From Thermatribacter sp048814795 (GTDB taxonomy: Bacteria > Atribacterota > Atribacteria > Atribacterales > Thermatribacteraceae), in NCBI GenBank assembly GCA_048814795.1, contig CP184673.1, positions 434,001 through 498,000 of the forward strand: a DNA stretch of 64,000 nt, written 5' to 3'. Positions 25,740 through 34,246 of this stretch are shown piece after piece. Below the pieces are notes generated by a model. The model worked only from the letters and a program-made list of their open reading frames with translations, searched no databases and was not told where the DNA came from. Each line of letters starts with the position of its first letter. The first letter of the stretch is position 1. Position numbers and translations under genes: made by a program.

Positions 25740-25740
25740 G

Positions 25741-26131
25741 GGATCAATGCGCTACAGAAAAGAAACCATCTTTTTGGCAATTTCTGTTACAAAACAAGCA
25801 TTTTGTTGGGTTTTTGCTGTCTTCTCGAGAATGCCTCAGGTGGGAATGAGGTCTATCTTTCATTCTCTGAAATCTTTCCGGGGTGGCTTGAAAGCCACGA
25901 TTGAAGGTGCTGGTTGGAATTTCGATGGTCGATGTTTGTGTCGGGCTTTAAGATAAGCTGGCAAGGTTTTTTATCCCTGAGAAAGGTAAAAACCCGGAGG
26001 TTAAATTTTGTGAGATATGAGAAAAAGGGGAGAAAAGGTAGTATATGTTCTGACGCAAAACTCTTGGCACTATCGGTTAATGCTCTCTTTATAATTTGAC
26101 TTTTGTGCGATTGATTTGAGGAGGACGTTTA
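25741..26131. other. Non-coding stretch upstream of the glycosyltransferase operon
   Basis: About 390 nt without a convincing gene; the short open frames here lack family features and good ribosome binding sites. It contains two -24-type motifs (TTGGCAA at 25774, TTGGCAC at 26064), a perfect TATAAT at 26090-26095 without a clear -35 box, and a weak hairpin (ACAAAA/TTTTGT near 25790-25806) followed by a T-rich run. A GAGGAGG ribosome binding site ends it. A small RNA here is conceivable. Confidence 0.4.
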
Positions 26132-28201
26132 GTGTTTGTTTCTGAAAGGGAAGATAACATTAAAGTTTCAATCATTATACCTGTTTTTAACAAGGTTGAG
26201 TTTACTCAAAGATGTATTAAATCTGTTTTTGATAATAGTCCCGAAGGAAGTATTTCTTGGGAAATAGTCGTGGTTGATAATGCTTCTTCTGATGGAACAG
26301 CCGCTTTTTTAGAGGAAGCCTGTCAGCTATACAGCAACTTAAGAGTCGTGACCAACAAGGAAAACCTGGGTTTTGCCAGGGCTTGTAATCAGGGAGCTTC
26401 TTGGGCTCGTGGTGAATACCTTTTGTTTTTGAACAATGATACCGAAGTCCAAAAGGGATGGTTGAAACCTCTTGTGGAGGTTTTGAACACCGATTTTAGG
26501 GTTGGGGCTGTGGGTTGCAAACTCCTTTTTCCAGATGGTTTTATTCAACATGCCGGGGTTGTGATTGTTGACGACAAAATGGGGGGAGTTCCTCTTGTTG
26601 CAACGCATATTTATTATAAGAAACCAGCTTCTCTCAAAATAGCTGATAGACCCTATTTGTATCAAGTGGTTACCGGAGCTTGCCTTATGGTGCGCAAAGT
26701 CGCATTTGAGGAAGTAGGTGGTTTTGACGAGGAATATTGGAATGGTTATGAAGACGTGGACCTGTGTTTCAAGCTGCAAAAGAGAGGTTGGCTCGTAGTT
26801 TATGAACCAAAGAGCGTTGTTATCCACTATGAGGGACAGAGTGGTCCAGAGCGCTTCAGAAAAGTTAACGAGAATGTGGCGAGACTTCATCAGAGGTGGT
26901 TAGGCAGAATTAACCCTGATTTTGTTATTGAAATTGACGGTTCAGTAAAGGCAGTAAAGCCACCTGCAATTAAAGAATATCAACCACCATTTGTTTCCAT
27001 CATCATCCTTACCCGCAACAATCTTGAATATACCCAAAAATGCCTGGAGAGCATACGCAAATATACGCCAGAAGCCCATGAAGTCATTGTTGTGGACAAC
27101 GGATCAACCGATGGAACAGTTGAATATCTTGAATCTCAATCTGATGTGAAGCTCGTCAAGAATGGTTTTAACCTGGGGTTTGCACTGGGTAACAACCGGG
27201 GTCTTCTTGAGGCAGGAGGCAATTACGTGATATTTCTTAATAACGATGTGGTAGTGACTGAGGGATGGCTTAGAAAACTCATTGCCTGTGCTGAATCCGA
27301 CCCAAGTGTTGGCATCGTCGGTCCGCGCTCCAATTACGTGGCAGGTCATCAGCTGGTAAAGAATGTCCCCTATGGAGAAGACATGGAAGCAATGCAGGAG
27401 TTTGCCAGAAGCTGGAGTGAGGAGAACTCAGGAAACTGGGAAGAGGTCCTGCGGGTAATTGGTTTTTGCATGCTGGTGAAGCGTGAGGTTATCGAAAAAA
27501 TCGGGGGTTTTGACCCCCAGTTTGGTCTGGGCAATTTTGAAGACGACGATTTTTGTATCAGAGCTCGGATTGCTGGCTTCAGGATAAAAATTGCTCACGA
27601 TGTTTTTGTGCATCACTTCGGAAGCAAAACCTTTCAGAGTGAGCAAATTGATTACCGCGAGCTGATGCTCTCTAACTGGGAAAAATTCAAAAGGAAATGG
27701 AACCTCCCAGGAGATTTACCTATTTTACTTATTGAGAGAGGTTATCATATTGACCTGCTTTTGCAGAGAGACTTTGATCCCCAAAAACACACTGTCCCGC
27801 TGCAGATTGAGCCTTATCCTTTGGATGGAGTCCGCTTGATTAGCTATCTTGCTCCTTTCTCAAAAGAGGTGCTTAAATGGTATCTCTCCAGCTTTTCTTC
27901 AGAGGATGATGTAACGCTGGTTTTGCATGAAGAGGGTGACGAGAGAGAAGTTCTAAAGAAAGTTTCTCAAACAATTGAGGAGCTGGGTTTTGACCCCGAT
28001 AAAACACCCGACATTCTCCTGATTACCACAAAGCTTGATGAAAACAAACAGCCCCGTCTTATCAGGGCAGTAAAGAAGGTGGTCTGGTTTCAGGGGCTAC
28101 CGGATTCCTGGAAGAGGTGGGTGGTTTATCTGGGGAAGGAAACAGAAGAAATAGGGAGGTTTGAAAATCGTGCCTATCAGAATTTCAACATTTCGTACTG
28201 A
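26132..28201 (+). CDS. Tandem family-2 glycosyltransferase
   Basis: A 689-residue cytoplasmic protein with two GT2 domains. The first starts at about residue 9 (VSIIIPVFNKVEFTQRC, LFLNNDTEVQKGWLKPLVEV, NGYEDVDLCFKLQKRGW). The second starts at about residue 290 (VSIIILTRNNLEYTQKC, IFLNNDVVVTEGWL, NFEDDDFCIRARIAGF). The last 130 residues are of unclear fold. Both domains keep the NND acidic motif for nucleotide-sugar binding. It starts at GTG behind GAGGAGG. Being followed by another glycosyltransferase and then flagellin, it may build a flagellin glycan; a surface polysaccharide is the alternative. Confidence 0.85.
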   Translation: MFVSEREDNIKVSIIIPVFNKVEFTQRCIKSVFDNSPEGSISWEIVVVDNASSDGTAAFLEEACQLYSNLRVVTNKENLGFARACNQGASWARGEYLLFLNNDTEVQKGWLKPLVEVLNTDFRVGAVGCKLLFPDGFIQHAGVVIVDDKMGGVPLVATHIYYKKPASLKIADRPYLYQVVTGACLMVRKVAFEEVGGFDEEYWNGYEDVDLCFKLQKRGWLVVYEPKSVVIHYEGQSGPERFRKVNENVARLHQRWLGRINPDFVIEIDGSVKAVKPPAIKEYQPPFVSIIILTRNNLEYTQKCLESIRKYTPEAHEVIVVDNGSTDGTVEYLESQSDVKLVKNGFNLGFALGNNRGLLEAGGNYVIFLNNDVVVTEGWLRKLIACAESDPSVGIVGPRSNYVAGHQLVKNVPYGEDMEAMQEFARSWSEENSGNWEEVLRVIGFCMLVKREVIEKIGGFDPQFGLGNFEDDDFCIRARIAGFRIKIAHDVFVHHFGSKTFQSEQIDYRELMLSNWEKFKRKWNLPGDLPILLIERGYHIDLLLQRDFDPQKHTVPLQIEPYPLDGVRLISYLAPFSKEVLKWYLSSFSSEDDVTLVLHEEGDEREVLKKVSQTIEELGFDPDKTPDILLITTKLDENKQPRLIRAVKKVVWFQGLPDSWKRWVVYLGKETEEIGRFENRAYQNFNISY

Positions 28202-29846
28202 TGGCTCCCTGGAAGATGATTTTGATGCCTTGCTTAAACAGAGCAACGAGCTTATAAAGGAAGGGCGCCTTGGGGAAGCGGAAAAGTGCCTTTTGAGGGC
28301 GCGGGAAATAAAACCCGATTCTCCTTCTGTGCATAATCTCATGGGTTTTCTTGCCTATCAGAAGAAGGAATTTAAGGAAGCAATGAGGACTTTTAGAAGG
28401 GCCTTGCAAATCAATCCTCTGTATGCTGAGGGCTGGAACAACCTGGGAGCAGCATATCTTGCTCTTTCCCGCTTCAGCGACGCCAAATCAGCTTTTGAGA
28501 AAGCAGTAGGTCTGAATCCTAACCTGGAGGATGCTCTTGAGAATCTTTCCTGGATAAGCGAGCATTTTTTCGCAAATTCCATAAAATTCCCTACTCTGAG
28601 TGCCTGCGTAATAATGAAGAATGAGGAGAAAAACATTCCTCGCCTTCTTTCCTCGCTTAGAGAAGGTGTTGATGAGGTGGTGGTGGTAGATACCGGTTCC
28701 ACCGACCAAAGCGTGGAGATAGCCCGCTCGTACGGAGCCCGGGTTTACTTTCACAAGTGGAGGGAAGATTTTTCTGCAGCCAAAAATGAGGCTCTGGAGA
28801 AAGCTCAGGGGGAGTGGATACTGTTTCTGGATGCCGACGAAGAGATGCGGGCTGAAGACCTGAAGAAATTGCGCTTGATCCTTGCCTGCGCAAGACAGGA
28901 GGCTTTCATGTTGCCCATCAAAAGCTTCCTGGACCCCCAGGAGAGGACCCACATGCTTAACTACCTGGTCCGGGTTTTCAGGAACCGGCCCGAGATTCGT
29001 TATCAAGGCAGGGTGCACGAAACGGTGGAAGGTTCTTTGCTGGAGCTTGGTAAAAAAATTTTCAAACTGCATAATATTTTTATTTACCATCACGGCTACA
29101 AGGATCAGGGAACAACTGGTTGGAAAGTTCTCTCGAGAAATTACGAGATCCTCCTGAAAGAAATAGAAGAAAATCCGGAAAACGTAGATGCTCTCTCTTA
29201 CCTGGGAAGATCCTGTCTCCTTGACGGACGGACTGAAGAGGCCAGAGACTATCTTGAGCGAGTGCTGGCCCTCTCTAAAAGTTTTTCTTTTGCCGTTTTG
29301 ACTGCCCATCTTGACCTGGCCTGGATGGCGCTTGAAGAAGAAAATTACGAGGAAGCACTTTCTCATCTTTACTTGGTAAAAGAGAAAGAGCCTTATCTTC
29401 CTGACCTTTATTACCTGCTGGGATTTGTCTATCACAGAAGGGGAGAATATGCGAGAGCGATAGAGTGTTTCGAAAAGGTGTTAAGTGTTGATTACAGAAA
29501 AAGCAAGTCTTTAGCGGTCTTTTCCAGGGTTTCCTGGGGAGATTTGTATCAGAAAATGGGAGAGTGTTATCTGGTTGAAAACAAGGAAGAAAGAGCAAAG
29601 GAGTGCTTTGAAAAAGCGAACGAGTTTTTAAGCGATGACCCCAACCTTTTCAATAACCTTGCTGTTTCCATGGTAAAGCTGGGAGATAGAAAAAAAGCAG
29701 AAGCCTATTTCAAAAAAGCGCTTGAGATAAATCCCCATCATCCTGATGCGCGCAGTAACCTCTTCCGCTTTTTGCTTGAAGAGGGAAGGATTGTAGAAGC
29801 CAGGGCACTGCTTTCTGAAATGAAAGAGCTCTTGGAAAAGCAGTAA
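28161..29846 (+). CDS. TPR-glycosyltransferase-TPR protein
   Basis: A 561-residue protein with TPR repeats at residues 20-130 (EAMRTFRRALQINPLYAEGW, NNLGAAYLALSRFSDAKSAF), a GT2 domain at about 145-320 (SACVIMKNEEKNIPRLLSSL, VDTGSTDQSVEIA, LFLDADEEM), and more TPRs from 340 to the end. The start is TTG behind GGGAGG and overlaps the previous gene by 41 nt in another frame. TPR-fused glycosyltransferases often modify proteins, with the repeats holding the acceptor. Adjacent flagellin is the obvious candidate acceptor, by inference. Confidence 0.85.
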   Translation: MKIVPIRISTFRTDGSLEDDFDALLKQSNELIKEGRLGEAEKCLLRAREIKPDSPSVHNLMGFLAYQKKEFKEAMRTFRRALQINPLYAEGWNNLGAAYLALSRFSDAKSAFEKAVGLNPNLEDALENLSWISEHFFANSIKFPTLSACVIMKNEEKNIPRLLSSLREGVDEVVVVDTGSTDQSVEIARSYGARVYFHKWREDFSAAKNEALEKAQGEWILFLDADEEMRAEDLKKLRLILACARQEAFMLPIKSFLDPQERTHMLNYLVRVFRNRPEIRYQGRVHETVEGSLLELGKKIFKLHNIFIYHHGYKDQGTTGWKVLSRNYEILLKEIEENPENVDALSYLGRSCLLDGRTEEARDYLERVLALSKSFSFAVLTAHLDLAWMALEEENYEEALSHLYLVKEKEPYLPDLYYLLGFVYHRRGEYARAIECFEKVLSVDYRKSKSLAVFSRVSWGDLYQKMGECYLVENKEERAKECFEKANEFLSDDPNLFNNLAVSMVKLGDRKKAEAYFKKALEINPHHPDARSNLFRFLLEEGRIVEARALLSEMKELLEKQ

Positions 29847-29884
29847 GCTCAAAAATTTTTTCGAAAAAAAGTTGCTCTGACCCC

Positions 29885-29911
29885 TAAAGTTCTGAAAGAT
29901 AGTGCCGATAT
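29885..29911 (+). promoter_or_regulatory. Sigma-28 (FliA/SigD) promoter of flagellin
   Basis: TAAA (29885-29888), exactly 15 nt, then GCCGATAT (29904-29911), a full match to the sigma-28 flagellar consensus. Transcription would begin near 29918, giving a leader of about 145 nt before flagellin. Confidence 0.92.
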
Positions 29912-29944
29912 TTATAGGTGAGTTTGCAATTCTGGAGGTGGTAG

Positions 29945-29968
29945 ATGTCCGGAAAGAAAAAGAGTTAA
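29945..29968 (+). other. Possible 7-codon leader ORF of flagellin mRNA
   Basis: ATG plus six codons and TAA (MSGKKKS) sits 5 nt after a strong GGAGGTG site (29934-29940) within the predicted flagellin leader. The Lys-rich run before a stop could pause ribosomes. It is too short to support by composition; the evidence is the ribosome binding site and its position about 27 nt after the predicted start of transcription. Confidence 0.45.
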
Positions 29969-30062
29969 CGAAAAGGTTTGGATTTCGGCGATTTGGATTT
30001 CTGGTGTAAGTTTTAAAAAGGCAGGGAAGCCAATCAAAACCTTAGGGAGGAGGTTGATTTGA

Positions 30063-31538
30063 ATGGGTCTTCGGATCAATCAAAACATAACTGCTTTGAA
30101 TGCCCACCGCAATCTGGTGGCAACCGATAATGCGCTTTCCAAATCCTTGGAGCGCTTATCTTCGGGTTTACGCATCAACCGCGCAGCTGATGATGCAGCG
30201 GGCCTGGCCATTTCAGAGAAGATGCGGGGTCAGATCAAAGGCCTTGCCCAGGCTGCTCGCAATGCCCAGGACGGTATTTCTCTGATTCAGACCGCAGAAG
30301 GAGCACTGAACGAAACCCACTCTATCTTGCAGCGCATGAGACAGCTCGCTGTCCAGGCTGCAAACGACACTCTCACTTCAGAAGACCGGGCCCAGATCCA
30401 GCAGGAAATTGACCAGCTTATCGGTGAGCTGGACAGGATTGCCCAGACTACTGAATTTAATACCAAGAAACTCTTGGATGGAACTGCGGGTTATGCAACC
30501 AGTGCTCAAAACGGAAGTGTAGCTGGTGCAGCTTCTACGGTGAACGGAACAGGCTATGCCGCAGGATCCAGTATAGCGAATGCTGATCTGCAGGCACTGG
30601 TTAGTAATGTTACCCCGGGTGCTGAAACCCAGGCCGGAGTTTACACGGTAAGCATTACCTCCAATGCTTCTCAGGCCACCCTGGGAGATGCAGCAGCCTT
30701 TTCGAGTCCTGGTGCAGCTGGCACTCTGGTGATTAATGGGGTGTCTGTGGATATCGCTGCAGGAGATACCCTTGCCAATGTTATTTTGAAGATCAACAAT
30801 GTGAGCGATCAGACCGGTGTTACTGCTTCTACAGGAGGCACTAATAGCGGTCTCTACCTGACCAGCACCGATTATGGAAGCGATGCCACCATTAACGTAT
30901 CTGGAAACAATACATTACTTAAAGCTTTGGGCTTGACTACAGGCTCGGAGCAGGTTCTTTCTGCAGCCGGAACAGACATTGTGGGTACCATTAATGGTGT
31001 AACCGCAGAAGGTGTTGGTGCAAAGCTTACCTTGGACGCAAGTGGTAATGCTGCAGATGGGCTTTCAGTAGCCATTGATCCTTCCAAACTCGAGCTTGGC
31101 AGTGGAGGTTCGGTAAGTTTCAGCGCCGTGGTGGATCCCTCCGGTGCAGTTACTCTCCACATCGGAGCTAACGAGAATCAAACCCTGACCGTCAGCATTG
31201 GTGATATGAGTGCTCGGGCGCTGGGTGTGAATAACATCGACGTGACTTCTGCCAGCAATGCAGAAAGCGCCATAACCGCCGTTGATAATGCCATCAATGC
31301 TGTTTCTACCGAGCGCTCCAAGCTGGGTGCTTATCAAAACCGCTTAGAGCACACCATTGCTAACCTGGGTGTGGCTCAGGAAAACCTTGCTGCAGCAGAA
31401 TCCCGAATCCGCGATGTGGATATGGCTGCGGAAATGATGGAGTTCACCAGGGCACAGATTCTGCTTCAGGCAGGTACCGCTATGTTGGCCCAGGCCAACA
31501 CCCTGCCCCAGGCAGTGCTTCAACTTCTCAGGGTGTAG
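30063..31538 (+). CDS. fliC: Flagellin
   Basis: The filament subunit, 491 residues. The conserved N-terminal D0/D1 region (GLRINQNITALNAHRNL, SSGLRINRAADDAAGLAIS, about 1-145) and C-terminal region (AVDNAINAVSTERSKLGAYQ, about 405-491) fold into the coiled-coil core. The central, variable part contains flagellin-IN type repeats such as LVINGVSVDIAAGDTLANVI. It ends LPQAVLQLLRV, a typical export and assembly end. It has its own sigma-28 promoter, long leader and strong terminator, so it is likely the most highly expressed gene here. Many Ser and Thr in the central domain offer glycosylation sites. Confidence 0.97.
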   Translation: MGLRINQNITALNAHRNLVATDNALSKSLERLSSGLRINRAADDAAGLAISEKMRGQIKGLAQAARNAQDGISLIQTAEGALNETHSILQRMRQLAVQAANDTLTSEDRAQIQQEIDQLIGELDRIAQTTEFNTKKLLDGTAGYATSAQNGSVAGAASTVNGTGYAAGSSIANADLQALVSNVTPGAETQAGVYTVSITSNASQATLGDAAAFSSPGAAGTLVINGVSVDIAAGDTLANVILKINNVSDQTGVTASTGGTNSGLYLTSTDYGSDATINVSGNNTLLKALGLTTGSEQVLSAAGTDIVGTINGVTAEGVGAKLTLDASGNAADGLSVAIDPSKLELGSGGSVSFSAVVDPSGAVTLHIGANENQTLTVSIGDMSARALGVNNIDVTSASNAESAITAVDNAINAVSTERSKLGAYQNRLEHTIANLGVAQENLAAAESRIRDVDMAAEMMEFTRAQILLQAGTAMLAQANTLPQAVLQLLRV

Positions 31539-31552
31539 TGGTGAAGTTAATG

Positions 31553-31580
31553 AGGGGAGCGGAAAAACCGCTCCCCTTTT
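31553..31580 (+). terminator. Rho-independent terminator after flagellin
   Basis: A 10-bp GC-rich stem (AGGGGAGCGG at 31553-31562 with 31568-31577), a loop of five A residues and a T-run. It starts 15 nt after the flagellin stop and would leave limited readthrough into flaG-fliD. Confidence 0.9.
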
Positions 31581-31605
31581 GAGAGTATGAAGAAGGTGGT
31601 TTAGA

Positions 31606-31986
31606 ATGCGCGTTAACCCGGCTAAAGAACCAATGATGCTTCAAAAAGACCTGGCGGGCGCTCAGGGTGCGTTGATCAGGTCTTCTGCTTTGGAGAAGCC
31701 TCAAGACAGAGAGCTTGCTTTTTTGCAGAAAGGAAATCAAAAAGAAAAAGGGAATGAACTGGGTTTTGAAAAGCTCGAGGAAATAATCGAAGCTCTCAAC
31801 CAGTTCATGAGTGCTCTGGATGTAGAATTGCGCTTTCAGATACATGAGCCAACTCACGAGGTGATTGCCCGTCTGGTCAACAGAGAGACTGGTGAGGTCA
31901 TCCGCGAAATTCCGCCTGAGAAGTTTCTGGACATGCTGGCCAAGCTGCAGGAGCTGGCAGGGCTTTTTGTAGATGAGCTGCGCTGA
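31606..31986 (+). CDS. flaG: FlaG family protein
   Basis: A 126-residue protein. The C-terminal half has the FlaG pattern LRFQIHEPTHEVIARLVNRE followed by GEVIREIPPEKFLDMLAKLQ; the N-terminal 50 residues are variable. FlaG proteins affect filament length and are usually encoded between flagellin and fliD, as here. ATG follows GAAGAAGGTGG. Confidence 0.88.
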   Translation: MRVNPAKEPMMLQKDLAGAQGALIRSSALEKPQDRELAFLQKGNQKEKGNELGFEKLEEIIEALNQFMSALDVELRFQIHEPTHEVIARLVNRETGEVIREIPPEKFLDMLAKLQELAGLFVDELR

Positions 31987-32003
31987 GGAGGTAGGGGAGC
32001 AAA

Positions 32004-33395
32004 ATGAGTAGCGGGATTTTGAATATCGACGGTCTTGTTTCTGGTTTGAACACCACCGATATCATCAACCAACTCCTTGAGGTGGAGCGTATACCCATTA
32101 CCCGGCTTGAGGCACGGAAATCAGAGTATGAGCAGAAAATTGCTTTGTGGCAGGAAGCAAACACCAAGCTCTTGGCCCTGCAAACTGCTGCTTCCAGCCT
32201 GGCTTCAGAGAGCACTTTTCAGGAGAAGGCGGTTTCGGTGAGCAATGAGAGCATTCTTACTGCTACAGCGACCTCTTCAGCGGTGACCGGCACCTACCTT
32301 TTGCGGGTGGAACAACTTGCCTATGCTCATCAAATAGCCACCTCCTCTTCTTACGCTGATTATGATACCACCACTTTTGGGGAGGGGATTATAACCATTC
32401 AGGTGGGGACAGGGACTCCAGTTGAAATTAACATTGATTCTTCTAACAACACCCTGGAAGGCATTAAAAACGCTATTAACAGCTCTGGCGCAGGAGCTAC
32501 TGCTTCTATAGTGAACACCACAGATGGTTACAAACTTCTTCTCTCCAGTAATCAGACCGGCCTTGAGGGAGCGCTTACGGTTACTTCTGATCTTTCTGGG
32601 GGAGAGGCCACGCTTTCAGACTTTTACGATATTCAGCCTGCTCAAAACGCGCGTATTAACCTGGGCACTTCAGAAGGTGGGGCAACTCCTCTTGTTTATG
32701 AAAGCTCTTCCAATCTGGTTGAGGACCTTATTCCCGGGGTAAGCCTGAACCTTAAAGCGGCGAGCACAGAAAGCGTTGTCCTGACGGTTGAAGACGACCT
32801 GGAAAGCATCAAAGGGAGCATCAGGAATCTGGTAGCCAGATTCAATGAATTTCAGGACTTTGTTTCCAGAAACACCTCTTTCGATGCAGATACTGGGGTA
32901 GCAGGAGCCTTGCTGGGAGATACTTCCCTGCAGCGGATTCAATACCAGATACTGAACAGCCTTTTTCAGCGCGTTACCAACTCTTATTTTGAAAATGTTG
33001 CTGAGATAGGCATTTCGGTTGACCGCTATGGAAGATTGAGCCTGGACGAGAGCAAGCTTGAGGAAGCCCTTCAGAACAATCTGGAAGAGGTGGAAAAGCT
33101 TTTTGTGGATCAGGGTGTTGGAGTTTCACTCAAAGAGTCCCTGGATTTTATCGTTGACCCTTATCAGGGAATAGTTAAAAACAATCAGGACCTTTACCAG
33201 GGGTTGATAGAAGATATTAACGAGCGAATAGAGATTCTGGAAGAACGCTTGAGCCGCAAGGAAGAGTTCTGGCGAGAGCAGTTTGTGGCCCTTGAAGAAG
33301 CGCTGGCTGCTTTTCAAACCCAGGGTGTCTGGCTTACCCAGCAGTTGGCCAGTCTTTCTGCTCTTGCCCAGTCGAGCAGTAACCAGAGAAGCTGA
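32004..33395 (+). CDS. fliD: Flagellar filament cap protein FliD
   Basis: A 463-residue cap (hook-associated protein 2) that promotes flagellin polymerisation at the filament tip. The N-terminal FliD_N domain (NIDGLVSGLNTTDIINQLLE, RLEARKSEYEQKIALWQE) and C-terminal helical FliD_C domain (about residues 230-460, LVARFNEFQDFVSRNTSFDA) are clear, with a flagellin-IN-like middle. A GAGGAGGTAGGGG ribosome binding site precedes the ATG. Confidence 0.95.
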   Translation: MSSGILNIDGLVSGLNTTDIINQLLEVERIPITRLEARKSEYEQKIALWQEANTKLLALQTAASSLASESTFQEKAVSVSNESILTATATSSAVTGTYLLRVEQLAYAHQIATSSSYADYDTTTFGEGIITIQVGTGTPVEINIDSSNNTLEGIKNAINSSGAGATASIVNTTDGYKLLLSSNQTGLEGALTVTSDLSGGEATLSDFYDIQPAQNARINLGTSEGGATPLVYESSSNLVEDLIPGVSLNLKAASTESVVLTVEDDLESIKGSIRNLVARFNEFQDFVSRNTSFDADTGVAGALLGDTSLQRIQYQILNSLFQRVTNSYFENVAEIGISVDRYGRLSLDESKLEEALQNNLEEVEKLFVDQGVGVSLKESLDFIVDPYQGIVKNNQDLYQGLIEDINERIEILEERLSRKEEFWREQFVALEEALAAFQTQGVWLTQQLASLSALAQSSSNQRS

Positions 33396-33411
33396 GTAAG
33401 GAGGTATTTGA

Positions 33412-33801
33412 ATGAACGCATACCTTGTAGCCAGGGCTAAGGAGTCTTATGAGGTGAGTGCGGTTAGTACTGCTTCGCCACTCAAGTTGATACTCATGCT
33501 TTACGATGGCAGCATCAAGTTTTTGAAGATGGCCAAACTTCTTTATGAAGAAGGAAGAGCGGAAAAAGCGCACCAGATGATTGTCCGAACGGAAAAAATA
33601 TTGCTTGAGCTCATGGCCTCTTTAAATTTGAAACAGGGTGGAGAGATTGCCCGTAACCTCTTTGAACTCTATCAATTTATGTTAAGGGAGTGCGCTGAGA
33701 TAAACGAGGAGAATTGCTCTGAGAAAATCGATGGCCTTTTAAGACTTCTTTCTGGTTTACAGGAAGCGTGGATGGAAGTTGAGAAAAGAGTTTCTTGCTG
33801 A
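33412..33801 (+). CDS. fliS: Flagellin export chaperone FliS
   Basis: A 129-residue helical chaperone that binds the flagellin C-terminus. Family pattern: VSTASPLKLILMLYDGSIKF, then HQMIVRTEKILLELMASLN and a helix with YQFMLRECAEINEENCSEKI. It follows fliD by 16 nt, the standard order. Confidence 0.94.
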   Translation: MNAYLVARAKESYEVSAVSTASPLKLILMLYDGSIKFLKMAKLLYEEGRAEKAHQMIVRTEKILLELMASLNLKQGGEIARNLFELYQFMLRECAEINEENCSEKIDGLLRLLSGLQEAWMEVEKRVSC

Positions 33802-33811
33802 AATTTGAGTT

Positions 33812-34174
33812 ATGGAAAATAAATTGCTTTTGCTTGAAAAAATGAGAGATTTTTCTCTTTCCATGCTCGAGGGCGTCAAAAAAGGCGATCTGGAAGGTTT
33901 GCATCTTTACCTCAGGGAAAGAGATAAACTTATAGAGATTGTGGGCAACCTTGCTTCTGATAGCTCAATTCTTGAGGATGCCTCACGGGCTCTTGGTTTG
34001 ATAAGAGAAATTTTGCGCATTGACGAAGAAATAAAAAGGCTTATTAAAGAGCGGATTCAGGCCCTTGTTCAAGAGGTAGGGCAGATGAGGAAAGAGGTAG
34101 AAGCCCTTCGGAAATTCCGCTCTAACATGTCGGAAACAAATCTTCAACCCCGCTTTGTGGACCGCAAAAGTTAA
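33812..34174 (+). CDS. FliT/FlgN-like flagellar chaperone
   Basis: A 120-residue, almost wholly helical protein with heptad-like spacing (DEEIKRLIKERIQALVQEVG). Sequence similarity is weak, but its size, helical content and place right after fliS are those of FliT, the chaperone of FliD. FlgN is the alternative. There is no strong ribosome binding site, suggesting coupling to fliS. Confidence 0.65.
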   Translation: MENKLLLLEKMRDFSLSMLEGVKKGDLEGLHLYLRERDKLIEIVGNLASDSSILEDASRALGLIREILRIDEEIKRLIKERIQALVQEVGQMRKEVEALRKFRSNMSETNLQPRFVDRKS

Positions 34175-34202
34175 CCCCCCTTAATTTTTGTTCATAATCG
34201 GG

Positions 34203-34223
34203 TATAATCATCCGTAGATGATT
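34203..34223 (+). promoter_or_regulatory. Promoter with overlapping inverted repeat before the sigma-54 activator
   Basis: A perfect TATAAT (34203-34208) without a good -35 box is overlapped by a perfect 7-bp inverted repeat AATCATC-N4-GATGATT (34206-34223) that would span the transcription start. It may be an operator for a repressor or autoregulator. Followed by GGTTTTTG, it could instead be a weak terminator of the flaG-fliT operon. Confidence 0.45.
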
Positions 34224-34246
34224 GGTTTTTGTTTGGGGGGAGCTTT

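Noticed and set aside
26064..26080. A canonical sigma-54 promoter before the glycosyltransferases
   Set aside because: TTGGCAC is present, but the GC of the -12 box is not 10 nt after the GG; it only fits the variant motif, so it is not listed as a standard sigma-54 site.
25747..26099. Two short open frames in the gap before the glycosyltransferase operon
   Set aside because: No recognisable protein features, no good ribosome binding sites, and they overlap the candidate promoter region.
28488..29435. A 315-codon open frame on the minus strand
   Set aside because: It is antisense to the TPR-glycosyltransferase gene and shows no domain pattern; it is explained by the codon use of the real gene.
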